From NCBI GenBank assembly GCA_025462985.1, contig JAOAPP010000475.1, positions 1 to 6,339 on the forward strand: a stretch of 6,339 nucleotides of DNA, in the 5' to 3' direction. Below the pieces are notes generated by a model. That model worked only from the letters and a program-made list of their open reading frames with translations, ran no database searches and was not told the origin of the DNA. Positions 1 through 6,339 of this stretch are shown piece after piece. The position numbers and the translations under genes were made by a program. The stretch is from Bryobacterales bacterium (GTDB taxonomy: Bacteria > Acidobacteriota > Terriglobia > Bryobacterales > Bryobacteraceae). Position 1 is the first letter of the stretch; every line of letters begins with the position of its first letter.

Positions 1-2691
1 CGCTGAGAAGTCTCCGCTGGCCGGAATCGCGGACTGTCCCGTGATACTCAGCAGTTTGGCAATCGAAAGGTGCTTGATCGAGGCGGTCGCGTCCGTTGGA
101 TATTCGGCCGCGAGGGTTGTTCGGCCCCTGACATCCACATTGGATCCGGCAAAGTTTGAGTTCACCTGATAACTCATGACCCGGTTGACGGTGCGCGCTG
201 TCGCAGTGAGATCGCCCGCATCCTGATTTTGAGCGCGCAGGTTTGTTGCGGACAAATCTGCCGCGACGTCCCCCAGATCGAAAGCCGTTTGCTTATTCAC
301 CTCGTGAAGATTGCCGGAGGCATCGGCTGTCAGCCGGATTGCACCGGCGGCTCCAGCGCTCCTCTGCTGTAAGACTTTGAGACTCGCGAGCTGAATGGTG
401 GAACTCCTGACATGCAGTTCTATATTGCCGGTGCTGAATGATTGTCGCGGATGATGAAAGCGTCCATCCACGTTCAGATCGCCCGCGTCGCTGTTGATCT
501 GCAATGGGGCGAGACTGACTAGCTGATCGGCAAGGTTGATGCGCGCGTATACGCGCCGGAAAGGCTGATTGTAAGCCGCACCGTTGAGAACCTGCACTAC
601 CGCGCTCCCAAGCGGGCTCCCATAGGTGCCATTGATATGGATATCTGAAGTCAGGTCTCCGGTGGCAGGAATGGAAGACTCGCCAGCAAGACTTAACAGA
701 TCCGGCACCGTCGCGTTTCGAAGCGTGAGATTCGCCGAAAGAGGAGAACTGGGGACCGGCGCCCACTTATTCAGGCCGAGCGATGCGTCGAAGGCTGTTC
801 GCAAGCTGCCGCGAGTGAGGGACCCGTTCCGGATGCTGGCCTCCCCAGGGTTGGCCGCAAGATCAAGCGCGAAATTGTCGAACGAGCGATCCTCCACGGC
901 AAACCGGTTCACTCGGAGTTGGCCCGTGAGCTGCGGAGCGGACAGATTGCCGGTCACCTGTGCCTGAAGTGAAGCTTTGCCCCCCTGCAGGGTGACCGGA
1001 AGCGCAGTCTGGGGCCTGGCTGCTCCAAAGTTTGCAGCCGGCAAGAAGTCATTCAAATCTTGCGAAATAAGACTGAGATTGATCTGCTGATTCAATGCGC
1101 CAGAAAGGTCCAATCGCGAGTTCGGCAGCGCGATATACGAACTTGCCAGGTCTACCAGGCCCGTCCGCCCTGAATATGTGGCGTTCAACTGTCCTCTCAC
1201 TGGCAGGCCGCGTGTACCCGGTGCAATATTGAGTTTTGCCTGCGCCGTGTAACCGCTAGTTCCTTTCGCTTTGAGATCTCCGGTTGCTTTCACGCTGCCA
1301 TCGATGGTTCCGTCGTACCCGAGATGTTTGCCCGTCCCGATGAAGGCCAGAACTGGAAGCGAGAAGTTTTGAAGGCTACCCTCCGCGCTGAGCTGCTGCA
1401 TCTTCTCGACGAACAACTTGGCAGTCAACGACCCGCCGAGGGCGTTCAGCTTCAGCCCATCGAGGCTAACGAGGTACGGGTCCGCATGAAATGGCGAGCG
1501 GAGAGTCACGTCGTTCAGCCGTGTGGTTCCACTTTGAATCGAGACCGCATGGGAGTCGAGGATTCCGTTAACCCGGTAGCTGTTTTCGGCATCCAGGCTC
1601 GCGGTCCCGTTCAGAACGAGCGTGCCATCCACCTGGGGCGAGGTGACCTTGAACAGGCGGCTCAGTTCGTCCAGCGCTAGGTTCGCACTGAATTTGGCAG
1701 CTTCGGACGGGTTGGAAGTATCTCGAACCGTGCCCGAGGCCACAAAGCTTGTCTTGCCGAAAGTGATGTGCGCAGCATCGACTTGCAGCACATTGTTCCT
1801 ATCATTCATTCGCACGCCGAACTCAGCATTCAGCTGTTTTGGCATATCCCGAGCCGTGACGCCTATAGGCAGGTCGAAGCTCCGCGCCATCTCAGGTAAT
1901 GAGACGCTGGCGTTCAGACTTGCCTGGATATCGGGAGCAGCGATGTGCGCAAGGAAGGCATTCAGCCCGATTTTCGAGGCATCGGTGGTGATAGTTGCAT
2001 TTGCGACACGGACCGCATCTCCTTCGAGCGTAACGGGAACATCGATGTGCGCACGGAGGGGCGGCCTTGTGCCCGAGGTCAGCAGCAGTGGATCGATCTT
2101 GACGCTGCCAGAGTAACTCGGGTGGAGCGCATTGTAGTTCAGGAGCACCCGTAGGTTTTCCCCGCGTCCATTGAAAGCGCTCTTTTGTTGCGCATACTCA
2201 AGCATCCCTTTTTGCAGCAGGAACTCCCCAATTTTGAGATCGACTACAGTCTGGAGTCCGTTGCTGTTGCTCGACTGCTTCTTCACTTTCGGCTCGGGAA
2301 CATTGGTCTTGCCATCAGGAAACACCATGAAGTTGACAGCGGGTCTCTGAACGCCGATGTAAGCCAGATCGACCGTATGCGCGATTCCCGAAAACAGGCG
2401 CATGCGCAATTCAAGCAACTCCACGCTCAGCAGCGGGTGAGCCGTCTTCGGCTCGGTTCCATGCAAGATGAAGTTCCGGATTCTTACGGTCAGGTGACGC
2501 CAGTCGAACTGAAATGAGCCAAGCTCCACTTTGCCACCCGTGGATTCTTCTGCCGTGGAGATGATTTTGTCTCGCACAAAACCAGCGAACCAGTCGCTCT
2601 GCAGGACAAAGACCGCCGAGATCACGACTACGAGCACAAGGCCGACAAGGGATCCCAATATCGCGAGAATCAGCTTCTTTCGTTTGCTCAT
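1..2691 (-). CDS. TamB/AsmA-like inner-membrane-anchored periplasmic protein, N-terminal 897 residues (runs off left edge)
   Basis: Large envelope protein, open without a stop from the ATG at 2691 to base 1 (897 codons); the C-terminus is outside the window. The N-terminus is MSKRKK, then one hydrophobic helix (about residues 7-30), then QSDWFAGFVRDKI and GGKVELGSFQFDWRHL (52-67), a typical AsmA/TamB-superfamily start. The rest is long beta-rich sequence of alternating polar and apolar residues with recurrent G-x-L/V and N-G-T turns, as in the repeating-beta-groove bridge proteins TamB, AsmA and YhdP. A motif of the form LLSLAGESSIPATGD (665-679) recurs at 880-894. The visible part has no cysteines. 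The TamB-specific C-terminal DUF490 domain would lie beyond base 1, so TamB rather than another AsmA-like protein is inferred from size and from its position next to an Omp85 gene. The expected role is to bridge the inner membrane to the Omp85 partner, or to help phospholipid transport. Its ATG overlaps the upstream stop (ATGA). Confidence 0.85.
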   Translation of the reverse strand, partial: MSKRKKLILAILGSLVGLVLVVVISAVFVLQSDWFAGFVRDKIISTAEESTGGKVELGSFQFDWRHLTVRIRNFILHGTEPKTAHPLLSVELLELRMRLFSGIAHTVDLAYIGVQRPAVNFMVFPDGKTNVPEPKVKKQSSNSNGLQTVVDLKIGEFLLQKGMLEYAQQKSAFNGRGENLRVLLNYNALHPSYSGSVKIDPLLLTSGTRPPLRAHIDVPVTLEGDAVRVANATITTDASKIGLNAFLAHIAAPDIQASLNASVSLPEMARSFDLPIGVTARDMPKQLNAEFGVRMNDRNNVLQVDAAHITFGKTSFVASGTVRDTSNPSEAAKFSANLALDELSRLFKVTSPQVDGTLVLNGTASLDAENSYRVNGILDSHAVSIQSGTTRLNDVTLRSPFHADPYLVSLDGLKLNALGGSLTAKLFVEKMQQLSAEGSLQNFSLPVLAFIGTGKHLGYDGTIDGSVKATGDLKAKGTSGYTAQAKLNIAPGTRGLPVRGQLNATYSGRTGLVDLASSYIALPNSRLDLSGALNQQINLSLISQDLNDFLPAANFGAARPQTALPVTLQGGKASLQAQVTGNLSAPQLTGQLRVNRFAVEDRSFDNFALDLAANPGEASIRNGSLTRGSLRTAFDASLGLNKWAPVPSSPLSANLTLRNATVPDLLSLAGESSIPATGDLTSDIHINGTYGSPLGSAVVQVLNGAAYNQPFRRVYARINLADQLVSLAPLQINSDAGDLNVDGRFHHPRQSFSTGNIELHVRSSTIQLASLKVLQQRSAGAAGAIRLTADASGNLHEVNKQTAFDLGDVAADLSATNLRAQNQDAGDLTATARTVNRVMSYQVNSNFAGSNVDVRGRTTLAAEYPTDATASIKHLSIAKLLSITGQSAIPASGDFSA
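2688..2691 (-). other. Overlapping start/stop ATGA between the SurA-like gene and the tamB-like gene
   Basis: The ATG of the tamB-like gene (2691-2689) overlaps the TGA stop of the SurA-like gene (2690-2688), a 4-nt ATGA overlap. Together with the upstream TGATG junction it leaves no intergenic base in the cluster and supports a single, translationally coupled operon. Confidence 0.85.
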
Positions 2692-3326
2692 TGCAGACCC
2701 GCTTCCAGATAAGTAATCTTTGCGTCCTTGCGCTGCTCATCTAGCCACGCGAAGAACAGCTTGTTCACTTTCTCGCCAGCGATTATGTTTGTGATGTCCT
2801 CGCGGAGGTCGCTGAGAGACGACTTTCCGGTCTGCTGCTTTAGGGCGGCCGCGTGATCGTGATAGTACTTTTCCACTTCCGCATCGCTCACATAAGCAGC
2901 CGGTCTGAAGCGTGCATCGATGAACTGCAACACCGTAAGCTGCCATTGAAAGTGCGATCTCAGTTCCAGAAGGTTCAGCCCGTAGCGCCGCAAACTCTGA
3001 TCAAAGGCTTCATCCGTGCGGAACTTTTCCTTGCGAATGGCAGCCAGTTGGCGATCGGCATCCCTCAGAGTGGCCTGGGGATAATCTCCAAGCCTGATTT
3101 CGCGGCGGATGAATGTCTGATCGATCAGCCGACTCGTGGCAGCCTTGCGGGAGGCAGTGTTGAGAGAAAGCGGCTGACCATTCAGAAATTCGGTCACGCG
3201 CAGGTCGCGTTCGATGTCGCTTTGCTTCACAATCGAGTTTCCGACGATGACGGCGATGCGGTCGATAACGACTGCAGGCAGCAGCGCACTTGTAAGAAGG
3301 AGCAGCACAAAGGGTCGCAACCACAT
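2688..3326 (-). CDS. SurA N-domain-like periplasmic chaperone lacking a parvulin PPIase domain
   Basis: Small exported protein (212 residues), probably a periplasmic holdase for outer-membrane protein precursors. Residues 1-18 form a signal peptide (RPFVLLLLTSALLPA). It is followed by the SurA-N-type opening VIDRIAVIVGNSIVKQSDIERD (about 20-41), helices with RLIDQTFIRREI (about 66-77), and a VSDAEVEKYYHDH segment (146-158), which in SurA/PrsA proteins normally leads into the parvulin domain. Here only a short linker follows, and then a terminal helix, IIAGEKVNKLFFAWLDEQRKDA (about 181-202), and a KITYLE strand like the C-terminal piece that packs onto the SurA chaperone core. No parvulin domain is present, so isomerase activity is not expected even though automatic annotation may call it peptidylprolyl isomerase. 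There are no cysteines. The start is the ATG in TGATG, overlapping the upstream stop. No strong Shine-Dalgarno is seen (only a weak CGGACA), consistent with coupling. It ends inside the start of the tamB-like gene. Confidence 0.85.
   Translation of the reverse strand: MWLRPFVLLLLTSALLPAVVIDRIAVIVGNSIVKQSDIERDLRVTEFLNGQPLSLNTASRKAATSRLIDQTFIRREIRLGDYPQATLRDADRQLAAIRKEKFRTDEAFDQSLRRYGLNLLELRSHFQWQLTVLQFIDARFRPAAYVSDAEVEKYYHDHAAALKQQTGKSSLSDLREDITNIIAGEKVNKLFFAWLDEQRKDAKITYLEAGLQ
2702..2706 (-). promoter_or_regulatory. Possible ribosome binding site GGAAG for the tamB-like gene
   Basis: The minus strand reads GGAAG ten bases upstream of the ATG at 2691, inside the last codons of the SurA-like gene. 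The match to Shine-Dalgarno is partial and the spacing slightly long, so it probably assists re-initiation at the ATGA overlap rather than acting alone. Confidence 0.4.
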
Positions 3327-3328
3327 CA
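3324..3328 (-). other. Overlapping stop/start TGATG between the Omp85 gene and the SurA-like gene
   Basis: On the minus strand the Omp85 stop TGA (3328-3326) shares its A with the ATG (3326-3324) of the SurA-like gene. The frames differ, and no good Shine-Dalgarno precedes the second gene. This is a common arrangement for translational re-initiation, and it suggests that the two proteins are made from one mRNA in linked amounts. Confidence 0.85.
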
Positions 3329-6300
3329 GAACTTTTGTCCGATCGAGAAGAAGAAATTGAAATGGGTGAGCTGCTGAGGACTGGCAATACAGCCTGGCGC
3401 GATGCCGATCTGAGTCGAACCGCAGTTTAGCAAGTCCTGCGTGGTTTCCTTATTGTTGAAGCCCAAATAGCGTGGTGGATTCAGTGTGTAGGAGAGGTCA
3501 ACCCGGATCGGGCCGAGCGGCGTTTTGTAACGAATGCCAACGCCGGGAGCCTGTACAGCGTAATTGAAATTTTGAATGCTCGACTGCTTGTAGGCGAGGG
3601 AGAAAGTGCTAAGGGTGGTGTAGATGTTTCCCATGTCCTCGAACAAAACGCCACTGATATTGCGCCCTAACAGAGGAAAGCGAAGCTCCACCGTATTGAA
3701 GAAGAGGGCGTTGCCGCCGATCGGGAATCCCGTTGGAGTACTCGTGGCCGGGCCCGGCAACTCCGTGGCCGTACCTATGTCGCGTGGCCCCGCCTGGTTA
3801 TCGCCGAATCCTCGATTCGACACACTGCCGCCTCCGAAGAACCGCTCGGGAAGCGGGATGGCATCGAAGCTGGCCAAACCGGACGGCACATTGAAAGGCT
3901 TGATGACACCGAACTGTGTCTGGCGCGCGAGTACCAGATTCCGTCCGAATTGAGTATAAGTGGAATTGCTTGCGAGCACCCGTACAAAGTCACGCTGCGA
4001 ACCCAAATAGCTGCTGGCGACCCCGGCGTCGAGCGTGTTCCAGAACCCGTGGTGCGCATCAGCAGGATTATCACGATGGTCCTGGATGTAGCTGCTAGAG
4101 ATGATGCCGATTCTAACCGGCTGGGAGAATAGCGGGATCAGCAGCGAGGGAATCTGAATGCTGCCGGTGCTCACCCGCCGGTAATCGAAGCGAAGAGCGA
4201 GAGTGGAAGCCCGATTCAGGCGTTGGGAGGTCGCAACAGAGACCTGCGCCCTGCGGGACGAAAAAGTCTGAACATCCTGAGTGGTGTCGTATAGCACCGA
4301 GAACGTGACGGTTCGATTCAGCGATCCAAGGAAGCGCGGAACAATATAGCTCAGCGATTCCCGTTGCTCCAGGCTCGAGTACCGCAGCTGGAGCGCGACG
4401 GTCTGGCCGAGACCGCGGAAATTGAGTCGGCTTACGTCGAAGGAGACGATGGGTGACAGACCCTTTGCACCGCCCGCGTTGCTCAGCACGTTCGTAGTTG
4501 GCCCGAACTGGCCAATTTCTAACCCGAAGCCAACTTTGAATGAGTACCGCGCTGCCTCATCGAAATCATAGAGCAGATATTTGAAACGATTGCTGCCATC
4601 CGCATCCTGCAGTGCGCTGTTCACGGTCGCGAACACTCCGAAGTTGGTCAGTTGGCGCGAGATTTCATTGATCCGCGACATGGACACTGGATCGCCCTCG
4701 TGGACAGTGATCTTCTTTGCCACAAGCGATTCCCTAGTACGATTTAGCCCCGACAGAATGACCTTACGGACAAACTCTTGAGGCCCCTCATGGATGCGGT
4801 AAGTGAGGTTGACCGTGGCGGGATCGGCACCGGGAGTCGATCTATAGGAGAAGGTCGCTCCGAGAAATCCGTGATCATAGTAGTACGACAGGATTCGATT
4901 GCGATCCGACGCGACATTCACGTCGGAAAAGGGCTGGCCCTCGAGGGAATAGAATTGATCGCGAATCGGCGCAAGATCAAGCCGGGAAGTGCCCAGGATT
5001 TCCAACTTCCCAACCTTCCATTGCTGGCCGGCGCGAATGTTGAATGTCACCCCGAGATCGCCTTCTTTCCCGTTGTAATGCGTGTGTACCTGCGAATTGA
5101 CCTTCACGTCACGGAAGCCATTCGCCATGTAGAGATTCTGAATGGCGTGCTCATCCTGAGACCGAAAGTTCTCGCTGTAGCGGCCATACCGAAGCAACAG
5201 GGATTTGGGCTGCAGGAACATCCGCTCGCGGATGATGGCAAGGCCGAAGTATTCTCCGCCGAGGACTTCGACGTTCACCAGCCTCTGACGTTGACCGAGT
5301 GCAACGTAGTAGTTGATCAGCTCTACATCGTCTTTTGGGGGTTCGGACTTGAACGTCACATCGACATCCGGATAGCATCTCGATTGGAAGTAGTACTTTA
5401 TATTGTCCGCGCCCTCCGCCAACAGGTCTCGGTCGACAGAGCATTCCTGGTACACAGGAACCAGATTCCTGATCTTGCCCTGTGAAAGCTTCGCCTCCAC
5501 GGTTTTGATCGTGAGCTTCGGACCGGCGTCGATCGTCAGAGCCGGTTTGAGGCGAGTGGTGTGCGAGTCGTAGTTAAGCGAATCTATATCGACCGTTGCA
5601 GTGAGGCGCCCCTGCTTTGCATATTTCTTCGAAATCCCCTCCGTGCCTTTGTCGGTGAGCTCGCCTGTCACCTGCCGCCATTTATGAATGAGGGGAATTC
5701 GCCAGCCAGTCGCCCGGATGATCGCGTTATTGGACAGCTTGGGATTGCCTTCAATGGTTGGGGCTTCGTAGCGGGCGCGCGTGCCGGCGGCCACGAAAAA
5801 ATGGACCGTGACCTGGTGCGTGACCGGATCCACGATGGTGGCGGCGCCAACCTGTCCTTGATACAGGCCATTTTCCCGCATCACCTGCTCGATGCTCTTT
5901 TTGGCGCGTTCTACGTCCTCCGGATTAAATGGCGTTCCGAGATAGAGCTGCGCATCGCTTAGGATGACCCCGCGGCTAGGAGGATCAGACACCTTCCCCT
6001 GCAATCCGACATGCCCCACAAAGAGGCGCGCTCGGGTGATGAACTTGATGGCCACACCGCTGCCCGAAGGTTCCGCATCTACCTGAATATCGTCGTAAAG
6101 CCCGCTCGCGAACAAATGGTCGATTGTGGTGGCGACCTGCATGGGATCCAGAGGTTCGCCGGCATGCACCAACTGCATCTCGCTGAGGTCCCGGTCGTCA
6201 ATAGGCTGCCGCGCCGGTTCGTATTGAACCGCTGTTACAACTTTCCCGCTAAACTTCTGCTGCGCGAGAGCGCATGAAGGGAACGAAAGCAGAAAGAAAG

Positions 6301-6339
6301 CATAAGTGAAACAAGGGACTGCAAAAAGCCGGCTTCTCA
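3326..6339 (-). CDS. BamA/TamA-type Omp85 outer membrane protein with multiple POTRA domains (start codon truncated by window edge)
   Basis: Omp85-superfamily protein that inserts or translocates proteins at the outer membrane, about 1004 residues if translation begins at the NTG whose last two bases are the final two of the window. An internal Met at 6178 opens a 950-codon frame, but the frame continues upstream through 53 codons encoding a clear signal peptide (hydrophobic YAFFLLSF, then SCALA|QQ, cleavage near residue 26), so 6178 is not the start. Residues about 33-596 hold roughly seven POTRA-like units (near 33, 105, 187, 274, 351, 439, 520), several with the NGF/HGF turn after the second helix. 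Residues about 597-1004 form the barrel: loop-6 NRGFG, then AGPRD, ELRFPL, GVLFEDMGNIY, GVGIRYKTPLGPIRVDLSY, and a last strand ending in Phe (beta-signal). E. coli BamA has five POTRAs and TamA three. The tamB-like gene downstream favours a TAM-like role, but it could equally be the main BamA. It overlaps the next gene by 1 nt. Confidence 0.93.
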   Translation of the reverse strand, partial: RSRLFAVPCFTYAFFLLSFPSCALAQQKFSGKVVTAVQYEPARQPIDDRDLSEMQLVHAGEPLDPMQVATTIDHLFASGLYDDIQVDAEPSGSGVAIKFITRARLFVGHVGLQGKVSDPPSRGVILSDAQLYLGTPFNPEDVERAKKSIEQVMRENGLYQGQVGAATIVDPVTHQVTVHFFVAAGTRARYEAPTIEGNPKLSNNAIIRATGWRIPLIHKWRQVTGELTDKGTEGISKKYAKQGRLTATVDIDSLNYDSHTTRLKPALTIDAGPKLTIKTVEAKLSQGKIRNLVPVYQECSVDRDLLAEGADNIKYYFQSRCYPDVDVTFKSEPPKDDVELINYYVALGQRQRLVNVEVLGGEYFGLAIIRERMFLQPKSLLLRYGRYSENFRSQDEHAIQNLYMANGFRDVKVNSQVHTHYNGKEGDLGVTFNIRAGQQWKVGKLEILGTSRLDLAPIRDQFYSLEGQPFSDVNVASDRNRILSYYYDHGFLGATFSYRSTPGADPATVNLTYRIHEGPQEFVRKVILSGLNRTRESLVAKKITVHEGDPVSMSRINEISRQLTNFGVFATVNSALQDADGSNRFKYLLYDFDEAARYSFKVGFGLEIGQFGPTTNVLSNAGGAKGLSPIVSFDVSRLNFRGLGQTVALQLRYSSLEQRESLSYIVPRFLGSLNRTVTFSVLYDTTQDVQTFSSRRAQVSVATSQRLNRASTLALRFDYRRVSTGSIQIPSLLIPLFSQPVRIGIISSSYIQDHRDNPADAHHGFWNTLDAGVASSYLGSQRDFVRVLASNSTYTQFGRNLVLARQTQFGVIKPFNVPSGLASFDAIPLPERFFGGGSVSNRGFGDNQAGPRDIGTATELPGPATSTPTGFPIGGNALFFNTVELRFPLLGRNISGVLFEDMGNIYTTLSTFSLAYKQSSIQNFNYAVQAPGVGIRYKTPLGPIRVDLSYTLNPPRYLGFNNKETTQDLLNCGSTQIGIAPGCIASPQQLTHFNFFFSIGQKF

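Noticed and set aside
293..766. Minus-strand open frame of 157 codons in another frame
   Set aside because: It lies wholly inside the tamB-like gene, whose frame is open for 897 codons. The product is rich in Ser, Arg, Gln and Cys, as expected of an out-of-frame reading.
1324..2517. Several plus-strand open frames of about 70-165 codons that might be small genes
   Set aside because: All are antisense to the tamB-like gene, overlap each other in different frames and have no family features.
2688..3326. Reading the 212-residue protein as an active peptidyl-prolyl isomerase
   Set aside because: No parvulin domain can be seen between the SurA-N-like part and the terminal helix, so only chaperone-type similarity is supported.
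2853..3377. Plus-strand open frame of 174 codons
   Set aside because: It is antisense to the SurA-like gene and crosses its junction with the Omp85 gene. The product is low in recognisable structure and no ribosome binding site was noticed.
4778..5485. Plus-strand open frame of 235 codons
   Set aside because: It lies antisense to the POTRA region of the Omp85 gene, whose reading is supported by clear family motifs. The antisense protein shows no recognisable domain, and such frames are common opposite GC-rich genes.
6318..6339. Possible promoter or ribosome binding site at the right edge
   Set aside because: The reading frame of the Omp85 gene runs to the last complete codon of the window, so any upstream control region must lie outside it.

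Overview
The window is almost wholly coding, all on the minus strand, and reads from the right edge to the left edge as one tightly packed three-gene cluster for outer-membrane biogenesis. The sequence is moderately GC-rich. The protein styles (a long Omp85 protein with a GPRD...TGFPIGGNALF segment near the end of its barrel, and an AsmA/TamB-like protein with a GGKVELGSFQFDWRHL N-terminal motif) look most like Acidobacteriota (Terriglobia, Koribacter/Acidobacterium-like). That placement is an inference from family resemblance, not a database result. A diderm Gram-negative cell envelope is certain from the gene content.

Layout in the direction of transcription: (1) 6339 to 3326, an Omp85-superfamily (BamA/TamA-type) outer membrane protein. 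It has a signal peptide, about seven POTRA-like domains and a C-terminal 16-strand-type barrel ending in Phe. Its start codon is cut by the right edge, with only its last two bases (TG) inside. (2) 3326 to 2688, a 212-residue exported SurA-N-like chaperone without a parvulin domain. (3) 2691 to 1, the first 897 residues of a TamB/AsmA-like protein with one N-terminal membrane anchor, running off the left edge. The genes overlap: TGATG (1 nt shared) between genes 1 and 2, and ATGA (4 nt shared) between genes 2 and 3. This points to one transcript and translational coupling.

How they could work together: the Omp85 protein forms the outer-membrane insertase or translocation pore with a long periplasmic POTRA arm. 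The SurA-like protein would hold unfolded clients in the periplasm. The TamB-like protein would span from the inner membrane across the periplasm to the POTRA arm. This resembles a TAM (TamA-TamB) module, or the BamA-TamB pairing reported in spirochaetes, with a dedicated small chaperone encoded between the two partners.

There is no intergenic region, so no promoter, terminator, RNA gene, mobile element or CRISPR array is visible. The promoter, if any, lies beyond the right edge. Long plus-strand open frames are antisense shadows of these genes.
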